From contig JAITWI010000055.1 in the NCBI GenBank assembly GCA_031285345.1, positions 62,001 to 126,000 of the forward strand: DNA of 64,000 nucleotides, given 5' to 3'. The position numbers were made by a program, and so were the translations under genes. This document shows positions 9,245-19,395 of this stretch, piece after piece; the stretch's first letter is position 1; every line of letters begins with the position of its first letter. The notes under the pieces are model-generated. The model made no database searches. It was not told the origin of the DNA and was given only the letters and a program-made list of their open reading frames with translations. The stretch comes from Alistipes sp. (lineage in GTDB: Bacteria; Bacteroidota; Bacteroidia; Bacteroidales; Rikenellaceae).

Positions 9245-10152
9245 CGCGACTCGTTTTTAATGTTTACGGAGCTCTGCCCCGCTATGTTCGCCAACGCCTG
9301 CTCGGCCAGGTACGACGAGCGCACCATCGGCCCGCTGGCCACGTGCGCGAATCCGCGGACGAGCGCCTCTGTTCGGTAAAATTCAAACGTCTCGGGAGTC
9401 ACATACTCCGCCACCTCGACGTGGGTGCGGGTGGGGCGCAGATATTGCCCCAAGGTAACGATGCTCGCGCCGGCTTCGCGCAGATCGTCCAGCGCCCGCA
9501 AAACCTCGTCCCGCGTCTCGCCCAGCCCCACCATTATGCCGCTCTTGGCCACGGCACCCTGCAACGCGATGTGGCGCAACACGCCGAGGCTGGTGCGATA
9601 CGACGCCCGCGAGCGCACAAGCGGAGTGAGTCTCTCCACCGTCTCGATGTTGTGGCCCGTGATGTCGGGACGGGCGGCGAGCACGGTGTTCAACCGCTCC
9701 TCGTCGCCCCCGAAGTCGGGAATGAGCACCTCGATGGTGGTGTGGGGATTTTGTGCGCGCACGGCCTCGATGACCCGGGCCCAATGCGCGGCGCCCCCGT
9801 CGGCAAGGTCGTCCCTTGTTACGGAGGTGATAACGGCGTGGCGCAACTCCATCAGGGCGATGGAACGCGCGACCCTTTCGGGCTCGCCGGCGTCGATAGG
9901 TAAAGGTCGGCCGGTGGCTGTGGCGCAAAAACGGCATCCGCGCGTACAAACGTCGCCCAGCACCATGAAGGTGGCTGTTTTTCTGCTCCAGCATTCAGCT
10001 TTATTGGGACATTTGCCACTGTCGCATATCGTGTGCAGTTTGTGCTGCTGGACGATCTGCGCAACAGAGGCGAACTCCTTGTCGCTGTGTAACTTAATCT
10101 TTAGCCAATCCGGTTTTTGTTTAACATTTACCCTGTCATAATGATCAGGCAT
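9241..10152 (-). CDS. lipA: Lipoyl synthase LipA
   Basis: Radical SAM enzyme that inserts two sulfurs into octanoyl-lipoyl domains. I place the start at 10152 (MPDHYDRVNVKQKPDW), giving 303 residues. The ORF track's extension to 10380 crosses a terminator hairpin and is basic, low-complexity sequence. Both iron-sulfur motifs are visible: the auxiliary cluster CDSGKCPNKAEC and the radical SAM cluster CTRGCRFCAT. Other conserved parts are VITSVTRDDLADGGA and the C-terminal SGPMVRSSYLA with the family's conserved serine. Coupled to lipB downstream. Confidence 0.96.
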   Translation of the reverse strand: MPDHYDRVNVKQKPDWLKIKLHSDKEFASVAQIVQQHKLHTICDSGKCPNKAECWSRKTATFMVLGDVCTRGCRFCATATGRPLPIDAGEPERVARSIALMELRHAVITSVTRDDLADGGAAHWARVIEAVRAQNPHTTIEVLIPDFGGDEERLNTVLAARPDITGHNIETVERLTPLVRSRASYRTSLGVLRHIALQGAVAKSGIMVGLGETRDEVLRALDDLREAGASIVTLGQYLRPTRTHVEVAEYVTPETFEFYRTEALVRGFAHVASGPMVRSSYLAEQALANIAGQSSVNIKNESR

Positions 10153-10192
10153 ATGTTTTTTGTTTATTTTTCCAATTGGTGCAAAGATATAC

Positions 10193-10233
10193 AAAAAAAC
10201 AGAACCGGGCACGATACCGGGTCCTGTTTTTTT
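10193..10233. terminator. Bidirectional intrinsic terminator
   Basis: AAAAAACAG.ACCGG...CCGG.T.CTGTTTTTT forms a stem with one mismatch and one bulge, flanked by an A-run and a T-run, so it works on either strand. It separates the small membrane protein gene (10248-10451, minus) from lipA. Confidence 0.75.
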
Positions 10234-10247
10234 ATTACGATAGTCTT

Positions 10248-10451
10248 TTACGCGGCCGGGCACGTTGTCGCGTCGAGGGCGGCGCTTCCGTTGCGGGCGA
10301 TGATGTCGGGGCTCGTCTTTTCGCACGAACGGACACTCAACAGCGCCGCCAACGCGAGTAGGAGGACGCCGGACGACCAATACAGCCAGCCTGTGGGGTG
10401 TGTTTTCTTCGGCGCGTCGGGGGTGAGGTCGGAGTCGTTGATCTCTGTCAT
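10248..10451 (-). CDS. Small single-pass membrane protein, unknown function
   Basis: The ORF track gives 119 residues, but the upstream part is arginine-rich, unlikely sequence. A start at 10451 (MTEINDSDLTPDAPKK) gives a sensible 67-residue protein: a short polar N-terminus, one transmembrane helix (WLYWSSGVLLLALAALLSV) and a short tail with two cysteines (SCEK and TTCPAA). I do not recognise the family. It is followed by a terminator. Coding status is likely rather than certain. Confidence 0.5.
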   Translation of the reverse strand: MTEINDSDLTPDAPKKTHPTGWLYWSSGVLLLALAALLSVRSCEKTSPDIIARNGSAALDATTCPAA

Positions 10452-10616
10452 AACCGTGATTTTACAGTAAGGTCGTTTCCCGAAATCACGGACAATTTTC
10501 GTACCAAACTGCGCGCCGCGAAGGCTATAAAATCCGCCACGGTTCTTTGCGATTCGAGGCGGACGACAATACTGACGGCAATCTGTTCGCGCCGAAGACC
10601 ACGACAACGACAGGGG

Positions 10617-11861
10617 CTACACCTTCAATCTCACTTTAAGGTATTTACCCGCCGCTCCCGCGATCGCCACGCACAGCCACGCGAACAGCAGCGAACCGGC
10701 GAGCCCGAGCCATCCCGACTGCAAAACCTCCGGGCGGGCCACGCCGAGCAATCCGCGCACGGCATACCAGACGTAAGGCACCATGTAGCAGGTGAGGGTG
10801 AGAGTTCCGGCGGGGGCGATGAAGTCGAACCAACGAGCCTTGCCGCGGATTTCGGTCAAAAAGTAGACTATCCCCAGCAGCGGCAAAAATATAGCCAGGC
10901 ACCAGAACAACCATGTCGGCGTGGCCTCTATCTTCGAGACTATCCAGTGCCCGTGGGCCAAAATCCCCGCGACGGCCATAACCGCCGCCAAGCCGGCCAA
11001 CCAGCCGAAGAACCGCCAGGGCACGGCATGGGTAGCGGCCGTCGTCGAGGTGGTTTTCAAGGTCATTTTCGAGGTGGGCACGGCCCAACGCCTCATCAGC
11101 GACGACACCAACAGCCCCGAGACGCCCAACGCGTGCAGGGCGACACTACCCGGAACGGGGTTGCCCACAATGCCCGCCGAGTCGAGGACGCACCATACGA
11201 CGAACGCTCCCCACGCGACGAAATTCCACACCACCCGATCGCGAACCACAAGGTAGACCGCCGCACTCACAAGATATGTCCAGCCTATGAGCCCCAATAT
11301 TCCCCACCAACGGACGCCGAAGCCCGAGCCTCCCCGCCCCTGGTACGTCACCGCCAGACAAATTAGAATCCCCACCCCGATCACCTTCATGGCTGCAAAC
11401 AACGTTCGCTTCCATCTTTTGTCCGTGCGCGGATAGACAGCCCATACGAGAAAGAACGCCGCCGTCATGGCGATCGCCCACCAAGCCCCTCCGATGGGAG
11501 TCGACGCCCAATCCAACGACTCTAAATTGACCGTAAACAGCCCCATCGCGACGAGGGCGACGCTCCGCAGCGCTATGTGAGCGGCGATCCGCGGCAGGCG
11601 GCCCCCCCTCCTCCGGCGGGCGTGCACGGCTAACGGGATCGACATCCCCATAATGAAGAGGAACGCCGGAAAAATGGTGTCCGAAAAACCCATCATATCC
11701 TCCGACGCGGCCGCGTGCTCCAGTCGGTGCGGAATGTTTTCGAGCCCGGCCATGTCGTTGACGAACAGCATGAAAAACATCGTCAACGCGCGAAACACGT
11801 CGATGGCCGCTATGCGGGTCGGGGCTTGGGTCGCGGTGCACTCTTGCCGGAGCGTTGCCAT
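10617..11861 (-). CDS. DUF5009-type multi-pass membrane protein (acyltransferase-like)
   Basis: Integral membrane protein of about ten helices. The opening RIAAIDVFRALTMFFMLFVNDM, then FSDTIFPAFLFIMGMSIPLA, is the signature of the DUF5009 / heparan-alpha-glucosaminide N-acetyltransferase-like family, which is widespread in Bacteroidota beside glycan genes. By family resemblance it may move an acetyl group across the inner membrane to a sugar, but no substrate can be read from the sequence. The 414-residue length fits. It lies 10 bases downstream of the aldo/keto reductase and is probably co-transcribed with it. A GC-rich 165-bp gap follows with no supported gene. Confidence 0.85.
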   Translation of the reverse strand: MATLRQECTATQAPTRIAAIDVFRALTMFFMLFVNDMAGLENIPHRLEHAAASEDMMGFSDTIFPAFLFIMGMSIPLAVHARRRRGGRLPRIAAHIALRSVALVAMGLFTVNLESLDWASTPIGGAWWAIAMTAAFFLVWAVYPRTDKRWKRTLFAAMKVIGVGILICLAVTYQGRGGSGFGVRWWGILGLIGWTYLVSAAVYLVVRDRVVWNFVAWGAFVVWCVLDSAGIVGNPVPGSVALHALGVSGLLVSSLMRRWAVPTSKMTLKTTSTTAATHAVPWRFFGWLAGLAAVMAVAGILAHGHWIVSKIEATPTWLFWCLAIFLPLLGIVYFLTEIRGKARWFDFIAPAGTLTLTCYMVPYVWYAVRGLLGVARPEVLQSGWLGLAGSLLFAWLCVAIAGAAGKYLKVRLKV

Positions 11862-11871
11862 CTCTGTTTCG

Positions 11872-12891
11872 CTACCTCAAAATCTCTTCCACGCGGTCCA
11901 ACTCGGCGGTGGTGAAATCCGGAGCGTGTAGGGCGCGCAGGTTGGCGCGAAGCTGACCGACGGAGCTCGCCCCCACAAGCACACTCGTCACGCGCGAATC
12001 TTTGAGCAGCCACGCGAGAGCCATTTCGGCGAGGGTCTGACCTCGCTCGGCGGCGATGGCGTTGAGTGCGGCTATCTGCCTCAGGCGCTCGGGGGTGAGT
12101 TCGTTTTGCTGCAAAAAACCGGTGGGTTTAGCCGCGCGCGAATCTTCCGGTATTCCGTGCAAGTACCTGTCTGTCAGCATCCCCTGCGCCAGCGGCGAGT
12201 AGGCTATGAGCCCCACCCCTTCGCGTTCGAGAGTCTCCAACAGACCCTGTTCGGCGGCACGCACAAACATCGAATATTTGGGCTGGTGGATCAGGCAGGG
12301 GGTACCGTTGCGGCGCAAAATTTCCACGGCGGCGCGGGTTTGCTCGTCGTCGTAGTTGGAGATGCCCACATACAACGCCTTGCCCTGCCTTACCGCGTCG
12401 GACAGCGCGCCCATAGTCTCCTCCAACGGGGTTTCGGGATCGGGGCGATGGGAGTAGAAAATGTCGACGTACTCCAGCCCCATGCGTTTTAGGCTCTGGT
12501 CGAGGCTGGCCGTCAAATATTTACGGCTGCCCCACTCGCCATAGGGACCGTCCCACATCAAATAGCCTGCTTTGGTGGAGATTATCATCTCGTCGCGATG
12601 GGTGCCGAGACCCGTTTCGCGCAGTATGCGGCCGAAATTACTCTCCGCCGAACCCGGCACGGGGCCGTAGTTGTTGGCCAGGTCGAAGTGGGTGACGCCC
12701 GCGTCGAAGGCCTCCAACGCGATCGCGCTGTAATTTTCGTAGCGGTCGACGCTGCCGAAGTTGTGCCACAGGCCGAGCGAAACGGCGGGCAACTTGATGC
12801 CGCTCCGTCCGCAGCGGCGGTACTCCATTTTGGTGTAGCGGTCTGATGCCGCAACGTAGCGGTCGGGTGCCGCGGTGTAGCTCTTTTCCAT
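11872..12891 (-). CDS. yghZ: Aldo/keto reductase, YghZ (L-glyceraldehyde 3-phosphate reductase) type
   Basis: NADPH-dependent reductase of the AKR14-like group. The whole length matches E. coli YghZ closely as I recall it: YRRCGRSGIKLPAVSLGLWHNFG, THFDLANNYGP, MIISTKAGY, VDIFYSHRPDP and VTSVLVGAS. Catalytic Asp/Tyr (LANNY), Lys (STKAGY) and His (FYSHR) are present. E. coli YghZ also starts with ...ERYxxMQYRYCG, which supports the 12891 start. Just before MEYRRCG there is an imperfect tandem repeat (YTAAPDR/YVAASDR) that lengthens the N-terminus by about seven residues. The family detoxifies glyceraldehyde 3-phosphate isomers and methylglyoxal. The substrate here is inferred from similarity. 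Confidence 0.92.
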   Translation of the reverse strand: MEKSYTAAPDRYVAASDRYTKMEYRRCGRSGIKLPAVSLGLWHNFGSVDRYENYSAIALEAFDAGVTHFDLANNYGPVPGSAESNFGRILRETGLGTHRDEMIISTKAGYLMWDGPYGEWGSRKYLTASLDQSLKRMGLEYVDIFYSHRPDPETPLEETMGALSDAVRQGKALYVGISNYDDEQTRAAVEILRRNGTPCLIHQPKYSMFVRAAEQGLLETLEREGVGLIAYSPLAQGMLTDRYLHGIPEDSRAAKPTGFLQQNELTPERLRQIAALNAIAAERGQTLAEMALAWLLKDSRVTSVLVGASSVGQLRANLRALHAPDFTTAELDRVEEILR

Positions 12892-12910
12892 AGCAAGTCA
12901 GGTGTTTTCA

Positions 12911-12918
12911 CAAATTTA
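12911..12918 (-). promoter_or_regulatory. Predicted -7 box for the aldo/keto reductase gene
   Basis: TAAATTTG on the minus strand fits TAnnTTTG and lies 20 bases before the 12891 start codon. The -33 position is T-rich but not a clear TTTG. The surrounding 12892-13000 gap between the divergent genes is AT-rich. Confidence 0.5.
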
Positions 12919-13000
12919 CGAAAATATTTGGATGATTGGAAATTTGTTCTTTCCTTTGTCACTCAAAGGTTACAAAAAGAAACGTCAACAACCTATTCAA

Positions 13001-13657
13001 ATGAAACTATTTGGGATAATCTTATTGCTTTGCTTCGCGTTGCCGACGATAGCGCAAGGGCAGGAATGGGAACAGTCAAACGAGCAAGAACCGGTGCGCG
13101 AACATCTGATCGACTCGATCACCGTCTCTGGCGGCAAAACTCGTCTCGTAAAATTGGGGCGCAGTTCAGGTGGGACGCGAATGTTTGCCACTCCGTTCTT
13201 TTTTCCTCACGAAATCAGCAGAGGCGATCGCACGGGATTGGAACTCGGAACTCCCATAAAGATTAAACACGACTCGAAGATACTATCTTTCAAAATGCTC
13301 ATTGCAAACAACGAATACACGTCGGCAAAGTTCAGGATCTCTTTTTACTCGTTCGACGGCGAGACTCCCGGAGCGAAAATCGTGGACGAAGAGATCGCAT
13401 TCGAGCTGAAAGAGGGGGCAAAAGGGTGGTTCGAGCTCGACCTTACCCCCTACAATATATGGTTTGCCGGCGGGCAGGAGATTATTCTGTCGCTGACACT
13501 GACGGACGACGGCTACGGCGAAGGGCCAAACATTTTTTGGTTGAACAGCGCGTTTGGCAAAACTCTGTTCAGGCGGGTCGAGGGGAGTGAACGGTGGGAA
13601 ACCTTAGCCGGAACCGTGGCACTGACAATGTTCCTTAACGCTAAAATGTATTTATAA
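13001..13657 (+). CDS. Secreted beta-rich protein of unknown function
   Basis: The start at 13001 (MKLFGIILLLCFALPTIAQGQ) gives a clear signal peptide and a 218-residue protein. The ORF track's earlier start adds an implausible leader. The mature part alternates polar and hydrophobic residues as in a beta-sandwich (SFKMLIANNEYTSAKFRISFYS, then FELDLTPYNIWFAGGQEIILSL). This resembles the C-terminal domain of Bacteroidota proteins with carboxypeptidase-like regulatory domains, by memory only. It is two bases upstream of the next membrane protein gene and probably co-transcribed with it. No enzyme motif is visible. Confidence 0.7.
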   Translation: MKLFGIILLLCFALPTIAQGQEWEQSNEQEPVREHLIDSITVSGGKTRLVKLGRSSGGTRMFATPFFFPHEISRGDRTGLELGTPIKIKHDSKILSFKMLIANNEYTSAKFRISFYSFDGETPGAKIVDEEIAFELKEGAKGWFELDLTPYNIWFAGGQEIILSLTLTDDGYGEGPNIFWLNSAFGKTLFRRVEGSERWETLAGTVALTMFLNAKMYL

Positions 13658-13659
13658 CT

Positions 13660-14148
13660 ATGGAAGCAAAACTTATCGAAAAACTCGACCGCCGGCGCTA
13701 CCGGGCGATGGCGCTGATGGTGGTCGCGCAGGTGATGTGCCTTATCTTATCCTTGACGGCCATGGTTTTTAAGGTTGGCTTTCCGCGCGTTTTGTTCGGA
13801 CTGAGCCTACTGCTGTTGGCTGTCTCCATCGTCTGGTTTCTGGCGATCAAACGCCGCATCGGACGCGACAAGGATCTTCGCGCCGCCCTGCGCAACGAGA
13901 TGTACGAGACCTACAACAACCTCTCGCAACGGATTGCCTTTGTGGTGGTTATGTGCGCGTTGTCCTTGGTTGCTCTCTCCTATGTGCTGTCGGTTATTCT
14001 CGGCAACACACAAACGCTCCCCGTCGATTATCTCACCATAGGCCACATGCAGGGGATTCCTTTGGCGGCGTTTTTCGAATCGATATTTTGGCTCGGACTG
14101 TTAGCCTTTTCAATCTCGTGGCTCGTGTTGAACCGCAATCGCAAATAG
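13660..14148 (+). CDS. Four-helix membrane protein paired with an XRE regulator
   Basis: A 162-residue protein with four predicted transmembrane helices (around residues 17-37, 43-63, 90-112 and 135-155) and a basic loop in between (KRRIGRDKDLRAALRNEMYETYNN). The arrangement of a small multi-helix protein followed two bases later by a ~70-residue XRE regulator is common in Bacteroidota and Firmicutes (DUF2178-like modules). I infer that the regulator controls this pair. I know of no biochemical role. Confidence 0.75.
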   Translation: MEAKLIEKLDRRRYRAMALMVVAQVMCLILSLTAMVFKVGFPRVLFGLSLLLLAVSIVWFLAIKRRIGRDKDLRAALRNEMYETYNNLSQRIAFVVVMCALSLVALSYVLSVILGNTQTLPVDYLTIGHMQGIPLAAFFESIFWLGLLAFSISWLVLNRNRK

Positions 14149-14150
14149 CT

Positions 14151-14360
14151 ATGGGACAGGGAGAATTGAAGAACACCCTGAAGGTGCAGCGGGCGATCCG
14201 CGACATCACACAGGAGGAGCTGGCGGCGGCGATCGGCGTCACGCGCAAGACTATCAACACCATCGAAAACGGCGTCTACACTCCCTCGTCGGTGCTGGCT
14301 TTGAAGTTGGCGCGATATTTCGACGTGCCGGTCGAGCAGATATTTCAGCTGACGGAATAA
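14151..14360 (+). CDS. Small XRE-family transcriptional regulator (YozG-like)
   Basis: 69-residue DNA-binding protein consisting almost only of a helix-turn-helix domain: LKVQRAIRDITQEELAAAIGV-TRKTINTIENG-YTPSSVLALKLARYF. I chose the ATG at 14151 because it directly follows the upstream stop and starts the HTH fold; the ORF track's longer form begins inside the membrane protein gene in another frame. It ends just before a strong hairpin. It probably autoregulates the two-gene unit. Confidence 0.9.
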   Translation: MGQGELKNTLKVQRAIRDITQEELAAAIGVTRKTINTIENGVYTPSSVLALKLARYFDVPVEQIFQLTE

Positions 14361-14363
14361 AGA

Positions 14364-14389
14364 AAAGGCCGCTCAAGTGAGCGGCCTCT
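14364..14389. terminator. Bidirectional terminator between XRE regulator and pckA
   Basis: AGGCCGCTCA-AG-TGAGCGGCCT is a perfect 10-bp inverted repeat. On the minus strand it is followed by TTTTCTTT, so it serves pckA best. On the plus strand it is followed by a CTCTCTTC pyrimidine run. Confidence 0.8.
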
Positions 14390-14398
14390 CTTCGGTTA

Positions 14399-14460
14399 CC
14401 TCCCTCACAAGACGCCTCCACAGCCCATGGCGACGGTCGGCGTTCGGTCGGTGAACTTTG
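14399..14460 (-). repeat. Short palindromic repeat, family B, copy near pckA
   Basis: Read on the minus strand: TCACCGACCGAACGCCGACC, then GTCGCCATGGGCTGTGGAGG, then CGTCTTGTGAGGGAG. It lies between the pckA stop codon (14474) and the terminator, so it is transcribed as part of the pckA 3' end. Related copies are at 27193, 30118 and 49273. The ACGCC...GGCGT arms pair. Confidence 0.75.
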
Positions 14461-14473
14461 CCGGCTTCGCCGA

Positions 14474-16060
<1,587 letters not shown>

Positions 16061-16105
16061 TGTTGTTTGTGTTTTTATGTTCGATTAAATTTAGCCAATA
16101 AACCA

Positions 16106-16137
16106 CAAAGGTAGCAAACATTTATATTGTTACCAAA
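16106..16137 (-). promoter_or_regulatory. pckA: pckA promoter
   Basis: On the minus strand TTTG (16137-16134) and TACCTTTG (16113-16106) are about 20 bases apart, a near-perfect Bacteroidota -33/-7 pair. The leader to the ATG at 16060 would be about 40 nt. The surrounding 16061-16239 gap is AT-rich and also has to carry the divergent hemW promoter, which I cannot place with confidence. Confidence 0.75.
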
Positions 16138-16239
16138 ATAACAGCTCTTTTTTAAGATTTCTTAATAATATTTTAGCGGTCGGTTTTTTATGCCGCTGCC
16201 GGTTTTATATAAATTTTACCTATCTTGCGTTTTCAAACC

Positions 16240-17433
16240 ATGGCCGGACTCTATATACACATCCCCTTCTGCGGGCAAAAATGCGCCTACTGCGACTTTT
16301 ACAGCCGCCCGGCTCGGGGCTGCGAGGTGGCTTTTTTGGACGCGTTGGAGCGGGAGATGGCGTTTCGGCGCGATTTTCTGCCGGCGCGGCGGTTGGACAC
16401 TATATATATAGGAGGGGGCACGCCGTCGCTCCTTGAGCCCGAACGGTTGCAGGGGGTGTTGGATCGCGCGGCCGGACTGTGGGACTGCTCGGGGCTGCGG
16501 GAGGTGACCATGGAGGCCAATCCGGAGGATCTGACGGACGAATATATCGAGCGGCTGGCCGAAACGCGCTTTGACCGCCTGAGCATCGGCATCCAGAGTT
16601 TCGACAACGGCCTGCTGCGGCTGATGAACCGCCGACACTCGGCGGCGCGGGCGCGGGATGCGGTGAGGGCGGCGCAGCGAAACGGCTTCGACAACATCTC
16701 GATAGACCTGATCTTCGGCATCCCCGGGATGACGGCCGCACAGTGGGAGCGTTCGCTGGACGAGGCGATCGGGCTGGGCGTGCAGCACATTTCGGCCTAC
16801 CACCTGACGATAGAGCCGGGGACGACGTTCGGTAAAATGGCGCGCAAAGGCGATCTGAGACCCATCCCCGAGGCGGAGAGCGAGCGGCAGTACGAAACCT
16901 TGCGGCGGCGGTTGACAGAGGCGGGATTCGAGCACTACGAGATTTCGAACTTCGCGCAGCCGGGTCGCCGGGCGGTGCACAACTCGGCCTACTGGAGCGG
17001 CGCACCCTACCTTGGCGTCGGCCCCTCGGCCCACTCGTTCGACGGAGGCAGGCGCCGCGAATGGGTCGCCCCCGATGTCGAAAAATATATTGCCGCGGCC
17101 GGAACCGACGCGAAAACGGAAGGGATTTCGGGCGGCATTTACGACGGCGAGACCCTCTCCGACACCGACCTTGCCAACGAGCGGGTGATGACGGCGCTGA
17201 GAACCGTCGACGGCATTGCGGCGGAAGAGTTGCGCGAGGATAAAAATCTCGAAAAACTTCTGTCCGACGGCCTGCTTGTGCGGCGCGACATGAGTGGAGA
17301 AAGCGGTAGCCGAGAAGACCGCGGCGGGGAAGGAGAAGGCTGCGGCGGGGGCGGAAAAAACGGCAGCCGCATCGCCATCCCGCCCGACAAATTCCTGCTG
17401 TCGGACTACATTATCGGCGCGCTGTTCGAATGA
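16240..17433 (+). CDS. hemW: Heme chaperone HemW (radical SAM, coproporphyrinogen III oxidase-like)
   Basis: Radical SAM protein that binds heme. Family members were long annotated as oxygen-independent coproporphyrinogen oxidases, but HemW acts in heme delivery. The ATG at 16240 (MAGLYIHIPFCGQKCAYC) is preferred over the tool's upstream TTG. The cluster motif is CGQKCAYC and lacks the fourth upstream cysteine of HemN, which fits HemW. Further motifs are YIGGGTPS, IGIQSFD, IDLIFGIPG and the conserved YHLTIEPGTTF. The 397-residue length fits. Residues ~350-372 form a Gly/Ser/Glu-rich stretch (GEGEGCGGGGKNG) in the C-terminal wing, which looks like a local insertion. Confidence 0.93.
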   Translation: MAGLYIHIPFCGQKCAYCDFYSRPARGCEVAFLDALEREMAFRRDFLPARRLDTIYIGGGTPSLLEPERLQGVLDRAAGLWDCSGLREVTMEANPEDLTDEYIERLAETRFDRLSIGIQSFDNGLLRLMNRRHSAARARDAVRAAQRNGFDNISIDLIFGIPGMTAAQWERSLDEAIGLGVQHISAYHLTIEPGTTFGKMARKGDLRPIPEAESERQYETLRRRLTEAGFEHYEISNFAQPGRRAVHNSAYWSGAPYLGVGPSAHSFDGGRRREWVAPDVEKYIAAAGTDAKTEGISGGIYDGETLSDTDLANERVMTALRTVDGIAAEELREDKNLEKLLSDGLLVRRDMSGESGSREDRGGEGEGCGGGGKNGSRIAIPPDKFLLSDYIIGALFE

Positions 17434-17584
17434 CCGAAAACCACATTCCGGCTCTATTAAAAACGCCCGAAGAAACACCCATCCATCTCCGCCGAAGCCG
17501 CTTTGCAGATGATTTCGAACAATTTTTTGAGCAAATAACCGTTATAACGTAGAACTAAAACAACCCTTAAAAAACCATTTTGAA

Positions 17585-19309
17585 ATGAAAAAAATCTTTA
17601 CCCTCGCGCTCGCCGCACTCTCCTTGGGCCTCGCCTCGTGCAGCCCCGAAGACAACAACCCTACGCCGCCCGAACCCGGCAAACCGACTCTCGAAGTTTC
17701 CATCGAGGGGGGGGGTAATTCATTGATAGTCAATGATATGGTCGCAGAGGGCGACGAATACACACTCACCGTGTCGTCGAATCTCGACTGGACGGCCGCC
17801 GGCACCGCCGACGAATGGCTGACCGTCGCTCCCGCCGAGGGCTTTGCCGACGAAGACGCCGAGGGCGACACCGAAACCACGGTCACCATCACCGTCGCCG
17901 CCAACGACAGCGAAGAGACCCGCACCGCCGAGGTTGTCTTCACCACCACGGGCGACGAACCTCTCACCAAGACAGTAACTTTCTCCCAGCTGGCCAAAAC
18001 CGAAGAGGAGCCCGAGCCCGATGAACCGATCGCCATCACCGAGGCGCGTATGGATCACGTGGGCAAAAACGGAAGCTTCAACATCTACGGCCTGATGTTC
18101 CACTTCGACAACCAAGACGGAACCCGCTCCGAGATCCGCCTCGAATTGACGGGCGAAGAGTTCGACGACTTTTTGAACGATGTGCCCGCCGCCGGAACCT
18201 ACGAATACACCGAAAGCTTCGAGGCGCGCGGCCTCGCTCCCTCTTCTTATTTCTATCCCGACGCCGACCTCGACACCGGCTCTTTGGACTACCCCATCGT
18301 CGGCGGTAAGGCCGTCATCGCGGCCGAAGGCGACCAGTACACTATCGAGATGGAACTCTCGGTGGCCGGCGGTACTGAAATCCAGGCAATATACGAAGGC
18401 CCGCTCCGTTCGCACGTATGGCCCGAAGGGGTCGAGGGCGACACCGCGACGACCGACTGGAGCGACGTGACCGCCGAAAAATATCTCGGCCGCAACAACA
18501 TGTGGCGCGTGGCTTTCGAAAACGCCTCCGGAATCTCGGTCGACCTTGTCGTCAACACCGCCGCCGACCTCGAAGAGCTCCCCGTTGGCAACTACGCCAT
18601 GGCTTCGGCAGCCCGCGCGGGTGTGGCCGGAACCGCCGAACCGGCATCCGAACCGAGCCGCGGCAACTTCCAGGGCTGCTGGCTGCGCGGCGACTACGAC
18701 TGGCAGTGGAACCCCGACTTCTCGGCCGACAAAGCCGGACAGTGGGCCATCGCGGGCGAGGGCTTCGTCAACATAACCAAAGAGGATAACGACTACACCA
18801 TCGCCTATGAATTCCGGGACGTCGACGGCAACACCATCTCGGGCAGCTGGACGGGCGAACTCTACGAGGCGCAGGTGGAGGAGTTCGGCATCGAATTCTC
18901 CAACCGCAACTTCAACATATCGGACAACTCTTACGGCGAAGGAACGGCGGGATTGAGCCTGTCTTTCAGCCACTGGGATTCGGCCACTCAATATAGCTAC
19001 ACTCTAAACATAGAGGCTGCATCCACGCTCATGGATTGGAACGACTCCGACGTTATGAATGGACTTACCACCATTCCCGCCGGCAACTACTCCTTCGACG
19101 AGAATTTCGCCGCCAACCATACCCTGGGAACGTTCGGAACGTTCACGGTGAGCGCCTCCGACGATCGTCTAAATTCCCTGTACAACCTCTCCCCCACAGG
19201 CGGTTCGTTCACCGTAACGCACACCGAAGCGGGAATGCTGTTCGAGTTCGACGTGTTGATGAACGACGGTCGCAGGTTCGTATGCGACTGGGAGGGCATG
19301 GCTTGGTAG
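17585..19309 (+). CDS. BACON-domain surface lipoprotein with three repeat domains
   Basis: Exported lipoprotein: MKKIFTLALAALSLGLASCS ends in a lipobox, with an acidic +2 region after it. Residues ~37-140 form a BACON domain (SSNLDWTA...DEWLTVAPAEG...TAEVVFTT), usually a carbohydrate- or mucin-related adhesion module in Bacteroidota. Three ~140-residue units with related patterns follow, each ending in a ...xGNY/GTYxFxEN... strand (VPAAGTYEYTES, LPVGNYAMAS, IPAGNYSFDEN). Composition is strongly acidic and Thr/Ser-rich. It is a monocistronic gene with its own terminator. The ligand is unknown; surface anchoring is inferred from the lipobox. Confidence 0.85.
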   Translation: MKKIFTLALAALSLGLASCSPEDNNPTPPEPGKPTLEVSIEGGGNSLIVNDMVAEGDEYTLTVSSNLDWTAAGTADEWLTVAPAEGFADEDAEGDTETTVTITVAANDSEETRTAEVVFTTTGDEPLTKTVTFSQLAKTEEEPEPDEPIAITEARMDHVGKNGSFNIYGLMFHFDNQDGTRSEIRLELTGEEFDDFLNDVPAAGTYEYTESFEARGLAPSSYFYPDADLDTGSLDYPIVGGKAVIAAEGDQYTIEMELSVAGGTEIQAIYEGPLRSHVWPEGVEGDTATTDWSDVTAEKYLGRNNMWRVAFENASGISVDLVVNTAADLEELPVGNYAMASAARAGVAGTAEPASEPSRGNFQGCWLRGDYDWQWNPDFSADKAGQWAIAGEGFVNITKEDNDYTIAYEFRDVDGNTISGSWTGELYEAQVEEFGIEFSNRNFNISDNSYGEGTAGLSLSFSHWDSATQYSYTLNIEAASTLMDWNDSDVMNGLTTIPAGNYSFDENFAANHTLGTFGTFTVSASDDRLNSLYNLSPTGGSFTVTHTEAGMLFEFDVLMNDGRRFVCDWEGMAW

Positions 19310-19336
19310 CGCTCCCTATATAATAGACTCCTAAAT

Positions 19337-19370
19337 GAAGAGGGCCCTGCTTCGGCGAGGCCCTCTTTTA
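19337..19370. terminator. Bidirectional terminator between lipoprotein and sppA
   Basis: AAGAGGGCC and GGCCCTCTT form a 9-bp stem around a 12-base loop containing CTTCGG, followed by TTTTA. It can end both the plus-strand lipoprotein gene and the convergent sppA. Confidence 0.85.
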
Positions 19371-19395
19371 CAACCGCTGTGTTAGATAAGCGGAG

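Noticed and set aside
9241-10380. lipA with a 76-residue N-terminal extension
   Set aside because: The extension crosses an intrinsic terminator and has no similarity to lipoyl synthase.
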